Assembly (NCBI RefSeq): GCF_020520425.1
Contig: NC_079491.1
Coordinates: 30,557,449-30,621,448 of the forward strand
Origin: Spinacia oleracea
Taxonomy: Eukaryota; Streptophyta; Magnoliopsida; Caryophyllales; Amaranthaceae
Reading direction: 5' to 3'
Length of the DNA: 64,000 bases
Part shown: positions 1 to 11,795 of the stretch, piece after piece
How the letters are laid out: every line of letters starts with the position of its first letter
Numbering within the stretch: position 1 is the first letter of the stretch
The notes under the pieces: model-generated
What the model was told of the DNA's origin: nothing
Database searches by the model: none
What the model saw: only the letters and a program-made list of their open reading frames with translations
Position numbers and translations under genes: made by a program

Positions 1-1704
1 TTCACCCATTCATTTATCAATGAATGGCCCACATAGCTGGTTAGTAGAACATATTATGCATCACATAAATATTTGCTTCAATTAATCAAGGATTCCAATA
101 ATCTACAAATTATTCAATCCTTATTAATTCTAATCGATTTGTTTTAACCTTAAAGGAATGTAAACCTAATCAAGAGTTCATGACTAAAACGCTCCCACTA
201 AAACCAAGAAATTTACATGCTTTACGAATTTTAAACATAAAATTGTATTTCCTAGTCCAACCGGAAACTTACAAATTTAATTAAAATTTAAAGCTCATAT
301 AAATTATTATTTAAATCCTTTAATTTATTTCCAGTTGATTAAATTAATTAATTTAAATTTAATCAAGGTTTTAATTTTAGTAAAATAATTAGTATAAATA
401 AATTTATAATAATTAAATTATTCAAAATTAAATACCGAGAAAAAATTAAATTACGAATTTTAAATTTAATTAAAATTGTTTTTCAACCGAAAAATCAAAA
501 TTAAAACTTACCAATCAGGCCAAGACAAGGCCATGGTCTCGCACCCATGCCTCGTCGAGGCCTCGTGGCATGCCTTGCCACTCGAATGATCGTATCGCAA
601 GCCACGAGCAAACCACGAGCAAGCCACGCGCAAGCGCAGCAAGCCGAGCAAGCCACGTTTGCGCGCAGCCCACTCGTCGCTGTGTCGAGGCATCCCTCGA
701 TGGGTTGGGCGACGTTGCTGGACGAGCCAGCCAACGCTGCCCGCGCGCGCAGCGCACGAGTGCTCACTGCCTTGCGTGCCTCTCCCCTCCCGCCCACATG
801 CACGCGGCATATAACGCATGGCAGGGCTGTTGCCTTGCGCGCATGTGCCACGCCCTTGCTCGCTACATCGTACCGCATGGGCGACGAGCTCCCTTGCTCG
901 TCGTCGCATGCCCGCACTATACAACACCCCTTAAGGGTAACACTGAGCGTCCATTGCTTCGTGCGTGCAAGATTCGTGAACAGATTTCATTAAAAAAAAA
1001 AATTGTTAAATTTATCAACGAATTAATAAATCATATTAATTTCATAAATTTTGGGCGAAAAATCGAAAATTTATTATTCAAATTAATTTCCGATTATATT
1101 TATTTTCATGGATTCAAATCTAGGTCTTAAAATTTTAAAACTTTTCAATTTTAACAAATTTCATGGTGGTTTTTAATCATAGGTTCCTAATTAAATTGCT
1201 AATTAATTATGAAAATCAAATCAAATTCTAAATTATTCGAATTTCAACAAATTAATTACAATTACAAATTAGGTTGTATAATTAACAAGCTTAGGCATTA
1301 AAATTGTTAAACATATACAGTAGGTCAATCATAGATTCAAGATTTACAAACAAGAATCACAAATATTTAATTTAACATCCAAAAAATTAAAAATTTTGCG
1401 TTCGAAAAACTAAAACCTCTGAAAAGTCATAGTTAGGCTTCGAATTTGAGAATTCTGGGTTCAGCATCAAATCTTTTATTTTAGTCAAAATTTTAAAACG
1501 TCGTTTACATGCGAAATTCACTATAAAATTATACGATTCCGACCATTATTGACTAAACTGCCGAAAATCCTGCGAACATATAATTAAATAATCGCACGAA
1601 TTTGCAATTAATTACAATCAACGAAATTAATCACCCCTTTAATTCATTGCAAAATTTATAAAATTTAACCATGTTAACTATAATTGATTATGGAATTAAT
1701 TAGA

Positions 1705-1717
1705 GGCTCTGATACCA
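1705..1717 (-). other. Primer binding site, initiator tRNA-Met type
   Basis: On the minus strand this reads TGGTATCAGAGCC, the complement of the 3' end of plant initiator tRNA-Met. It is one base from the LTR end. This marks the LTR at 1719-3177 as the 5' LTR and fixes the element on the minus strand. Confidence 0.9.
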
Positions 1718-1718
1718 C

Positions 1719-3177
1719 TGTTAGGTTATGACAAATATAAAACATATATTTCATTCGGAAAAACCATAAAGCCAATAATCCAAATTAATGGCCACATAGT
1801 CAATTAGCATAATCTAGGATACATACATGTGACGCGTGCCTTCCCTAACTGCTCCCGAACCGAACAAGAACAAGCTTAGGACTCCAAGTGTCGTCCCTCC
1901 GTAGATAGTCCACAGCACGTTCGGATCCGCCTTAGATTCAATTAACTAGAATTTAGCCTAAGGTTTTATGTTATTCGTACTTAATTATTTGGCAAATTAT
2001 TAAGCTTAGTTTAACCTTAAAACTATATGAATACTTGAGAATATGATGTATATAAATTGTGATTTCCATAACCTATTTATAGGGTAGGATTATCGGAACT
2101 AGAAGCCTACTAGGATTCAATTTATCTAATTCAATTAGAATTAGACTTAAATTAAATATTTTGATTTTAGTGTTTAGCTTAACAACTAACTCTAGTTGTT
2201 TTAGGAAAATAATCTAACCGGACAAATCCTAAGCAACCAAGGATTCGAAGCTTGCACGAACCACACACGAGCAGCCCACGAGGGGAGCTGCTGTGCGTGC
2301 GCGGAGCTCGGCCCAGCAAGCAGCCACGCGGCCCACAGCGTGGGCGCTGCTGCTGCTGGTCTTGCCTTGCTAGGCTGGGCCTGGCCTTGCCTTGCGCTTG
2401 GCTGGGCCTGCCTTGCTAGGCGGGCTGCTGCTGCTGTGTTGCCTTCGCGCGGGCTTCGCTAGGCGCGGGCCTAGCTTCGTGCTGGGCCTTGCGTCTAGCA
2501 AGCTCGTCCGATGTTTATTTCATACGTCGCGCTTCCGATTTATTTTCCGATTCCGGAATTCATTTCCGATTAGAACAATATTTAATATTTTTTATTCCGA
2601 AATTAATTTCCGTTTCGAACAAATATTTAATATTTCCGATTCCGGAATTTATTTCCGATTCCGATAATATTTCCGATTCCGGCAATATTTCTGTTTCCGG
2701 CAATATTTTCGTTTCCGGTAATATTTCCGATTCCGGCAATATTTCCATTTCCGATACGTACCATGTTTCCGTTTCCGGTAACATCTACGACTTGGATAAT
2801 ATTTATTTATCTGATACGATCCATATTTCCGTTTTCGGCAATATCATCGTTTCCGGAGTATTCATAATTTGCCTTTTGACAATTTCAGCTCCCACTGGAA
2901 CCGAGATCCGTAGATTCAGAATATCCATAAATGGAGTATTTAATTCACTTAAATACTTTATCCGGTCACGTACTATTTATGTGACCCTACGGGTTCAGTC
3001 AAGAGTAGCTGTGGATTTAATATTATTAATTCCACTTGAACTGAAGCGGCCTCTAGCTAGGCATACAGTTCACTTGATCTCACTGAATTATTAACTTGTA
3101 TAATTAATTAATACTGAACCGCATTTATTAGAATTAGCATTAAATGCATACTTGGACTAAGGGCATTATTTCCTTCA
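1719..3177 (-). repeat. 5' LTR of Copia-A
   Basis: The repeat reads TGAAGGAAATAATGCCC... on the minus strand and ends ...CATAACCTAACA, so it has TG...CA ends. It adjoins a tRNA-type primer site at 1705-1717. Its layout matches the two LTRs of Copia-B: a tandem TTTCCG-type minisatellite (about 2540-2860), a GC-rich block (about 2270-2510) and a TATA box near 2074. Length 1459 bp. Confidence 0.88.
2074..2081 (-). promoter_or_regulatory. TATA box in Copia-A LTR
   Basis: The minus strand reads CCTATAAATAGG here. The same TATAAATA octamer sits at the equivalent place in the other Copia LTRs (37176-37183 and 46175-46182 on the minus strand, 20187-20194 on the plus strand), supporting it as the LTR promoter. 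Confidence 0.65.
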
Positions 3178-3540
3178 TTGTATTTAAGCAAAGAGCTTAT
3201 GGCAAAAAAATTATTTTGCCGGTCGTATTTCAGGTACGTGCTTCGAGACCCTGGTTATTATAATAAAATTTAAGTAATGGGTTCACTTTTAAAATATTGA
3301 TGTGAATACGCCAACAATCTAATAACATGATAACTCATTTGTTTATTTTAGTAAAGGGTAATCGAGTTGTATTTAGAAGTCAGGAGAAAATCAAAAGCTA
3401 CACCAACTTTTGATTACCATGACTCCATGAGCGATGGATAGAAGCTTTTATGCCTAGTGATAGTAGCAATGTTGAACATGTATAATGATTAGTAACTGCT
3501 TTAGATATACGGGAGAGTATTTCATAAGAAGAATTGACTT

Positions 3541-4268
3541 ATGAGTTACACTGTATTTGTATGTCAGGTATATGTTTCATTAAGTGATGAAGAGGGGGCA
3601 CATTGGTTTTTATTGGTTATTAATGTTGTTAAACGGAAAAATTATATTCTGGACTCGCTTGGTGTCAGCAAAAATTGTTTCGAAATCATTTCGGAGTTAG
3701 TAAGTAAAACTTATATCTATGGTTTATACTGCGTATATGAATTACACTTGTTAGTGTGATATAAACTTATTTGTTTAACTAGTTTATTGGTCATGTTGGT
3801 AACAGTTGTTAAAAACTCCACATATTTAGGGAATCATCCTCATTTGGGACGATTGTTTGAAGATGCCGCTAGTTTTAAAATAGAAAACTATGCAACACCA
3901 TTGCAAGAGAATTCGTCAGTAACTTGTTACTATTTTAATATTGTATATTAAGACTTAAGTCTTAAATATAGTAATAATATTATTTGATTTTTACAAACTT
4001 GAGTGCAGGATTGATTGTGACATGCTTATGTTAAAGTATATAGAGGCTAATAAAAACGATGATTGGTCCAATGTTTGTTATACCGTACACTTCTAGTTAG
4101 ATAAGTGTACTTATTTTGTTATTTTTAGGTGATATTTGATAATGTGTTGTGTTTCTTTTGCAGACGGAGTCTGTGGGAGTTGAACGATTAAAATACGTGG
4201 CAAAACTTATCACTAGAAAGTATAATAAAGCTACAGTTTTCAAGCGTGCTATATGCGAGGAGACATGA
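3541..4268 (+). pseudogene. Ulp1/SENP-like (C48) cysteine peptidase remnant
   Basis: Short plus-strand coding blocks resemble the C-terminal peptidase domain of plant Ulp1-like proteins, many of which belong to Mutator-like elements. About 3570-3700 encodes a block with GAHWFLLVIN and YILDSLG, where His and Asp fit the catalytic triad. About 3880-3917 encodes PLQENSS and about 4010-4090 encodes DCDMLMLKYIEAN, which together resemble the family Gln-x(5-6)-Asp-Cys-Gly box, with Asp in place of the usual Gly after Cys. A last block (about 4160-4268) ends in a stop. The blocks are separated by AT-rich intron-like stretches with GT/AG edges, but the reading frame does not join cleanly at about 3918/4010. 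I call it a remnant; an expressed gene with an unusual intron is possible. Confidence 0.5.
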
Positions 4269-5086
4269 TACTCTTTGTTTTAATTTGTTATGGTTAATTT
4301 TTTATTTTTCGCTTCCCTATATATGTACGTTTGGCGACTTGGAGTTGTTTGAATAACCTCCTATGATTGTTATGGTTAATTCCTTTTGTGAAGTTATACG
4401 ATCATGAGTTTTGTTTTTCGAGGGACTCAAGCTGATATTGAGAATGCATTTCCTTGTAACTGAGGTACTGTAGTAATGCATATCTGATTTGTTTCTTGCA
4501 ATAGACAGTAAAATTGCTATGACTTTGTATATTCTTTGGTACACTTATTGTAATGCAACGGGCACAACTAACTAACAACTTGTACGCCCATACAAGTAGC
4601 GTGTGCCCGCACTGAATTGATGTGCGCCCGCACGTCTGGGTTGCACAACAACACGGGAGCATCTCCAATTGTTCTGCGTGGATTCATTTGCGAAAGGGGT
4701 TGGGTATGTATAGGGAACAAACAACGAGAAAGAGGGGTAGTGAGAAGATAGGTAGAGCAACGCATACAGAATGGAGCAGCATTATGATAGGGGAGAGCAG
4801 TTAGAAACTTAAATTCGTAGGCCATAATTGCTTATGATTCTATTAAATAAGATGATCTAACTAAATTTTTTATTTGACATTTCTTAAAACTAAGGTAGAC
4901 TTCTGTACTTAATTTTGGCTTCTAGGTGCCTCTTTGAATCTTGATACTTGTCAAGAATTAACAAAACTTCACCATAATATATTTACAACAATTTGTACGA
5001 CACTATGATTACAAAACAAGAATTTCATGAATGGATAAAATTGTGAAATTGCACACACAATCCTGAAAATTTATCAAACTGCTTCC
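4269..5086. other. No gene seen; possible DNA-transposon end
   Basis: AT-rich sequence without a convincing gene. Around 4655-4670 the phrase gagcatctccaattgt resembles the termini of many plant non-autonomous DNA elements. I could not find a partner terminus, so no element is called. Confidence 0.3.
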
Positions 5087-7806
5087 TCAACCAATACTAC
5101 CAATCTTGACTAGGCTTCCAATTAAAAATTGATACGTCATCTTACATATTTTCCAACTCGTAACTATAAGAATCTTACAAAATAAAAAATAAAAAATTAA
5201 TAAACTAGATGATATATCATCTTCATATTTTTGCAATACTTTATGAAATTTTATACATACCTTTGAAACAATGCCTTCTTCATATGTACTAGGCATGTAA
5301 GACATAGCTACTTTTGATAAGTTTGGCATATCGGAGGAACTCATGTTCTCACAATCCTTGTTTGGAGACTTATTAGGAGCCTTATTCAAGTCTAGTTCAA
5401 TGACCACTTCCTTCATATTTTTTGGTGGGGGTGATTCTGAAGCTCGAACCCTCTTTTTCTTTTGTTGGCCTCTCCCATTTTCCACGACTAATGGATCAAG
5501 AATACCAAAAGTCTCTTGTGTTTTTTTGTTTGTGTTTTTTTGTTCCACTTTGGCCTCTTCCAAAGTAAGGCTCATCTTTGCAAATTGGTCTCTAACCCCC
5601 GTGAATGCTTCGAGTGTCTAGGTTGCACGGTGATATATATTCATGCAAAATGAGGTCAAATAAGAGTACCTTGCTTGAATTCCTGCTAGATTATTGCCTT
5701 CAACATTATCATCTCCCTTATTTAGTTTGACATCATCCTTTGCATAAATCGTCCACCGTTTCATTATACATCCTTGTGGTAATTCCTTCACATTGTCAAA
5801 TTTAAACACACCAAACATATGCCTATAGGGGTACCCAACAGACTTCAGTTTCATACAACAACAATACATGGTATCAAGAGATTTATCTCTAATGACCAGA
5901 TACCAATACTTTTCATACTCAACATGTTGTAACCAATAGAATACATGACTGTTTGGTCCATCACCACGCTTGACATCTTTCACCAAATAAAACCCCTCAT
6001 ATGACATTTTAGAGGACAAAATAGCACAAAATTTCCTTGCATATATCTGTGCTGTATGATTTTTCAAACTTAACAACACACCACTACAACATGGGTGTGT
6101 ATCTGCTGTCCTATGATCCTGATAACCTTCCTCCCACCTTAAAGAATTTATTTCTTGAAAATAATACTCAACAAATCTATACAACATTACCTTTTTCTCT
6201 AACATTCTTTTGAGTGTTCTATGCATTGACTCGCAACGCTGGGTACTTCGCATCCCTGCAAAGCACCATATATTAAAAAAATATTATCTAAATCTAACAT
6301 TAAAAGGTAATAAATTTACAATATTAAATACTGTAGCAACAAAAAAAAAATCAACCTGCAAAAAAATGACCTCGCATAAATGCTTCTGCCCACTTCTCTT
6401 TGGTGTGATATAATTCTATTGCCCACTTTCTTTCTCCTTACTTATGGACTGTCATTAATTCACTCCAAGACTTTTCAAAATCATCTACTGTTCTACGCTT
6501 AAAACACTTAATAAATCCTTCAACAAACGTTTTACCACCATTTCCTTTCACATTCCTCATAAGATGCCACAAGCATAGTATGTGCCTTGCTTCTGGAAGT
6601 ACTTGATTAATAGCATTTGCCATAGCTTTGTCTCCATCGGTAATAACAGTTAGCGGTTTGTAACCATCTCCTGCCGTAATCAATTGTTCTAAGACCCACA
6701 CATAAGTATCTTGTTTTTCATGAATCACCAACGTCCATCCAAAGGGAACTGTATTTCTATGATGATTAACACCAATCAAAACTACAAAGGGCATGTTGTA
6801 CGTGTTACACTTATAAGTAGTATCAAATGCAAGTACATGTCCAAAAGTCTTGTAATCTATACGTGATATACCATCGCACCAGAACAATTTTTCTAAGTGT
6901 CCAATCTCGTCTCTTGTATATCTCAAAAACAACGTAGGATCGGTAGCTTTCTTTCCCATAAGATATGCCATCGCCGTTTCAGAATCACCATCTTTTACCT
7001 CTTCGTGTTTGATTCTTTGTGCGTGGTTATACAAGTCCTTTTTTAAGAATTCAGCATTTCTGTGCGAACCAGCTTCGTTAACAAAATTTTGCATAATTCT
7101 ATTAGGCCCAATTCCTGATTTGTACATAGTGTTAATCTTAATTTTATCTGCCTTGGATATACCCCGAAAAGACCTACAATATTTTGATTGTTAGCACTCA
7201 TAAAACTATTAAGAATTATAAATATACATAAAAAAGTAAGCATAATGCACAATGCTTACCTGATATAAGGAACATGTTTTGGGTTTGCCATGTCATGACA
7301 ATGTTCTGCGTGAAAATTTTCCAACTTTCCAAAACTTTTACCCTCCATGAAACTTAAATTGAATGGAAGCCGGACAATTAAATCTACACAATAGTTTTGG
7401 TTCTCGTTTTCTATTTGGTAAATTGATCCACTTTTGATTTCTTTGACCCTGCACACGAAACACTAACTTCTTTGATATTACGTGTCCATCTTTTCTGCTC
7501 TTACTAGTTGAATCCTTTCGAACTCCAAACCCTTTAACCTTTTCATAGGTGTAGTAGAAATCCATACACTCTTCCAATGTCTTCCACTTGAGCATATCCA
7601 TGTCATCTACATCATAATCTTCTAGTTTTTTTACCAATCTTATCCCATATTTCCTAATTAATAAAGTAGTCAAATGTCTTCTCTTCAGATGGCTCAACTT
7701 CGCCGGCTAATAATTTAGTTTCACTACTGGAATCATCAATTTCATCTTCACTAATGTCTTTAAATTCCAATTCCACATCATTAGTCTTCGTTAATTGATC
7801 GTCCAT
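5087..7806 (-). pseudogene. FAR1-RELATED SEQUENCE (FRS)-like gene, MULE transposase family, degenerate
   Basis: Minus-strand gene whose family derives from Mutator-like transposases; FHY3/FAR1 members are transcription factors. The start is ATG at 7804-7806, followed by an acidic N-terminus. The FAR1-type DNA-binding region lies at about 7270-7600 (FYYTYEKVKGFGVRKDS, then EHCHDM). The MULE transposase core lies at about 6440-7127, with FDTTYKCN, TDGDKAMANA and CLWHLMRN. A SWIM-like zinc motif is near 5830-5880, but its third Cys is Tyr (VGYPYRH). Clear GT-AG introns are at about 7182-7260 and 6254-6355; the second restores the family phrase HFFAGMRSTQRCES. Damage: in-frame stops in exon 1 (about 7650), at 6438-6440 and at 5618-5620, plus a frameshift in the FAR1 domain (about 7300-7345). 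The tail (5240-5575) is Lys-rich with an LDLNKAP phrase. It could be a decayed transposon or a decayed host FRS gene. Confidence 0.8.
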
Positions 7807-8367
7807 TGTGTATAATCCAGAGAATCTTAAGTCCTACATAATTTGGAGAAAAGTATAAACATAATAATTCTAAATCTTATTGGATAGTACATAAAATTGT
7901 AAATTGATTTTTAAAATACCAATAAAAATCGTATTCCACTAATGTTTAGTACTACCCTAAACATAAAAAATAAAAAAGCAATTGTATTCCATAGTTTATA
8001 TTAATTTTTGTTGGTTACGTCCCTGGGATTAAATATACCATGGAATACCATATCTTTTTACAATTTAATAACCTCTCCCATCGGTTTGTAAACTTTTGTT
8101 TAATCGACAGGAAAGTTTGGTGAAATTCCCGATTTCTCTAAACTGCTGTTGCAATCAAACCACAAAAGGTAAGATCACTCTCTATCGTTTTATATATTAC
8201 TTTATTTTAATTTGCTTCATGTTTGTTTTGATATTGCTCACAGTGAGAGCAGGGTGGGTAGCCGTAACCGAACCCATGACAGAGGACAGGAAGACAAAAA
8301 AGAAGATGAGATGGGGAAGACGGTTGCAGCTTCTTTGTTTTGTGTATGACCTAAACTACTGATACCA
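7807..8367. other. Upstream region of the FRS pseudogene; possible old exons on + strand
   Basis: AT-rich sequence. On the plus strand, 8110-8167 and 8245-8362 are bounded by splice-like signals (acag before, AAAAG/gtaagatc after the first, ctcacag before the second), but I recognise no product. The bases at 8356-8367 (ctactgatacca) resemble the last nine bases of a Met-tRNA primer site. Confidence 0.3.
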
Positions 8368-9279
8368 TGATAGAAGGGATAACTTCGTATCCTTTTTCAT
8401 GTAGGGGAATACAGTTAAATACATATAACATGTGCGGAACAATCCCCAAAGCCAGGAAACATGTATAAAACACAGATTAAGCAAACTTACATTCGAAGCG
8501 TGTTTTTCCGAGTTATGATTCACGAACACGAACAAAGAACTCCAATTGTCGTTCCTCTATTTGGTTCACCGACACGTTCAGATCCGTCGTGAGATTCGTA
8601 GCTTACACGTCACTCAAGAGTTTGTGCTTTTGGGAAGAACACATCCATGGAGGCTAAGAGAGAATTAGGGTTTCTCTCTCCTCCTTAGGGTTTGATGTGT
8701 GTGATCTGAATTGTGTGTTCGAAAAACATGTTCTTAGGTTATTAAAATAACCTAGATAATAAGCAAGCCAACCGACCAAGGCCTAAGGCCATTGGTCGGC
8801 CAACAAGCCCACGAAGGGTATTAGACGTGCACACATCAAGCTGGGCCGCGGGCCGCTAGCTGCTGTTGCTTGCTTCATGCTTTGTCCGCGCGCCCTACAT
8901 CGCAGCAAGGCCTGTGGGCCAGCGCTGCATTTCCATGCACGCTGCGCCCATGGGCCTTGCGCTTATGCGCTCCGACTCGTGGGTTGCTTTCGTATTTCGA
9001 TTAAATTATCCTTCGACAATTTATTTATCGTATCATACTTGACGATCCAATGTCGCACGATAAGATTTATTCGTCTCGCCAAGCTTATGAGTATACGCAA
9101 TACGATATACGATTTCACGATCCAATGTTTAATCGTTTAATTATGTTTTTCGAACTAATTTCCCGAAAAGCTATTAAATTAATTTCCGATTCATTTAATC
9201 CGGTGATCTGTTACATGCCAATGGTGTGACCTTATAGGTTCAGTCAAGAGTAAGCTGCGAGCCTAATACAGATTAGAAC
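8368..9279 (-). repeat. Copia-type LTR, left segment (split by a nested element)
   Basis: Starts TGATAGAAGGG. It carries the order of landmarks seen in the other Copia LTRs: a gaacaaagaactccaattgtcg phrase near the tRNA-proximal end, a GC-rich block (about 8840-8990), and the phrase ggttcagtcaagagtaagctg at 9236-9256. It breaks at AGAAC (9275-9279), which is the target-site duplication of the inserted LARD, and resumes at 18239. The rejoined LTR would be about 1040 bp. Confidence 0.75.
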
Positions 9280-10798
9280 TGTAATACCCCGAATTTTTAA
9301 AACTCGATTAATTATGCTTAATTGTTATTATTTAATTTAAAAACGTTTTAAATCTTAAATTCAAACTTTATTTTAAGTAACGAAGTTTAATTTCGCTTGA
9401 ATTTTTAATATTGTTACACAATTTATTTTTTTCAGATTTTATAATTTAATTCTACGAGCTTAATTACCTTTTTAAATGTTAATTATTTTCGGATTCTTAA
9501 TAATTACGGAACGTTCTTATTTTATTCGAAAATTAAATTTATTTTATGATTATCAATATTTTATAAAAATTATTTGAAAATCTGATTTTAATTAGACATA
9601 TTTATATCAATTCCTAAATATAGCAAAGAAATTTCAGAATTTTTCCTAACTAAGTGAAATTACGAAATTACCCTTAGAAAGTCAAAACACTCCTTTCTCT
9701 TTTTCTGCTTGCTCTCCACGTACAAATGAGTGAACAATTTTTCTTCTTCCTCCTTACATTCATTGCAAAGTTCCACTTGAATTCTTCTCTTATTTCTTTA
9801 CAAATGCAGCAAATCAGAAACCAAAATTTCTCAACCAAAAATCAAATAAATCAAAACCAAATTTATTCCCCTTTGTTTCCCTGCTTGTGCGAATCACCAC
9901 CACCACCGACTGCCTCGGCGGAAACCACCACCAACGCGACCACCAAGCATCACCTTCGTCCCACACCACTCAACCACCTCTGTCTCCGCCCAGAACTCAT
10001 CGGAAAACACCCCTCAAACCTCCCCTGCCCCTCGTCTCTTTCTCCCCTGCCGCACCACCGTACCGCAGCCACCACCACTTCCAGCCACCTTCCACCATCA
10101 CCACCCTGCACCCTGATCTCCGTCGCCTAAAAACCCCCGGTGCTCCGCCCTTATCGCCGCCCAACCGCCGTTCCCTTTCCTTCTTCCTTTCCGTTGCTTC
10201 AATCCCCTCCCCTGCTTTTCGGTTCAACTCACCTCCCCTGACTTTTCTCTTCTTCACGCCCAACCACCAGCACCGACGACCACCGCAATCACCATCGCAC
10301 ACCCACCGTACTTCCCCCTGCTCTCCTTCTCCTTCGTCGCACCACGCCCCACCACCTCCCCTGTTTTCCCTTTCCTCGTTCCCCTTGTTGCGCCACCACA
10401 CCGCAACCACCACACCCCGTCACCCTCACCAATTGGTAAACTGACCTCCGCCGCCCACTTTCCCCGGCGAGCCGCTCTCCCCTCCTCCCAGAACCACCCA
10501 ACGGACCCCCCAAACTCCCCTGTTTCGCGCAACCACTCCTCCCCTCCTCCTTGTTGTTTCGCCGCCGTGAACCAACCCCCACCATCGCCGTCGCCTCCAG
10601 CGCGGTTTGCGCTGCTGCATCGCCCAGCTAAGCCGCCCAACCGCCTTCTTCCTTCCTCTCCTCCTCCCTTTCGTGTTCCCCTTTCTCAGCCCCTCCCCTG
10701 TTTCCCTGTTCTTCGTGCCCCTGTTTCCTAATAAAATGAGTTCCAGTAATTGGAACTTTGTTCTTTTATTCCCCAAAAGCCCAAACTTTTGTTTTGGC

Positions 10799-10801
<3 letters not shown>

Positions 10802-10857
<56 letters not shown>
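10802..10857. repeat. TA dinucleotide microsatellite
   Basis: Fifty-six bases of alternating A and T in the 5' LTR. The same place in the 3' LTR (16688-16701) has only 14. The 42-bp difference, with three single-base indels, accounts exactly for the 41-bp length difference between the LTRs, so the change came after insertion. Confidence 0.95.
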
Positions 10858-10859
<2 letters not shown>

Positions 10860-11572
10860 AAGTAAGTTCTAATATTTCATCAAAATCAATTGATATTTAT
10901 TTTAATTATGATTATATAAATTTAAATGGTAATTTCAAATTTATATTTTGGCTCAAAATTTAATTTAGATAATATTACCGTTAATTACGGGATTTAAATA
11001 AAGTTTCAAGTAAATTGATTTATGAAATATTTATTTTTCGATTGAAATCTCGTTTAATAATAATATTTTCTATAACTTATAAAAATGTATATTTTTATTA
11101 AATTCATTATTTCAAAATTCACTATCTATAAAATTATTATTTATAAATATCAGTTTTAAAGAAATTTATCGTTTTAGTAATTAATTCAATAATTTAATAC
11201 TTTGAAAGAAATCGGACTCGGAGCTCAGGACGAACGAACCAAGGAAAAAGGCCTAGCAATCATGGAATTGAGGTAACGGTTATTGCTAGTACCCGCAATC
11301 CCTTCGAAATGTATTTATGAATGATGTTATGAATGATTGATGTTTTATAATGATGTTTTATGATTTGCGGGATTATAAGTATGATTTGATTGAATTGTTT
11401 TACGATAATGCAGCTTTATGCAAAGTATCGATTTAATGAATTATTATTCCTGAAAGAAATGATTTTATGAAATAACGAGATTTAATGGTTTATTGAACCA
11501 CCCTGAATGATTGAGTTTTTCCTGATTAATGTTCGATTAAAAGAAATGTAAACATGATAAATAAAAGTGTAA

Positions 11573-11795
11573 GAACTGGTCAAGTTCCCCTGATATGGAG
11601 CCCAGGCTCCCCCTGATAAGAAGCACTGGCTTCCCATGATATGGAACCAAGGTTCCCCCTGATAAGAAGCACTGGCTTCCCCTGATATGGAACCAAGGTT
11701 CCCCCTGAAATGAAGCATTGGCTTCCCCTGTTATGGAGCATTGACTCCCCCTGTTATGAAGCACTGGCTTCCCATGTTCGTAGGAGACGTCCTAC
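11573..11795 (+). repeat. Hairpin array in the LARD 5' LTR
   Basis: About ten consecutive inverted repeats roughly 22-24 bp apart, linked by CCCCTGATAT-like spacers. Stems and loops in order: GAACT-ggtca-AGTTC, GGAGCC-ca-GGCTCC, GAAGC-actg-GCTTC, GGAACC-aa-GGTTCC, GAAGC-actg-GCTTC, GGAACC-aa-GGTTCC, GAAGC-attg-GCTTC, GGAG-cattga-CTCC, GAAGC-actg-GCTTC, and GTAGGA-gacg-TCCTAC. Stem sequences change between units but pairing is kept. Confidence 0.9.

Larger units (their letters stand above)
1..3177 (-). mobile_element. Ty1/Copia element Copia-A, partial (leader plus 5' LTR)
   Basis: Minus-strand Copia-type element cut by the left window edge. Only the 5' LTR (1719-3177) and the untranslated leader (1-1704) are inside; gag would begin further left. 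The leader is clearly related to that of Copia-B: the first bases, around the phrase catttatcaatgaatggccc, recur near 43980, and the GC-rich block 510-930 recurs at 44490-45040. The 5 bases beyond the LTR are TTGTA (3178-3182); the matching target-site copy would lie outside the window. The long ORFs in the GC-rich block are open on both strands and look compositional, not coding. Confidence 0.88.

Noticed and set aside
501-1130. Overlapping Ala/Arg/Cys-rich ORFs on both strands (also 44464-45045, 37267-37717 and 46289-46716)
   Set aside because: GC-rich short-repeat blocks in Copia leaders and LTRs lack stops by composition. No start context or protein motif supports them.
9726-10444. Long Pro/Ser/His-rich ORFs on + and Gly/Arg-rich ORFs on - (also 15611-16329)
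   Set aside because: They follow from C-rich, G-poor sequence in an LTR, are open on both strands, and have no recognisable domain.
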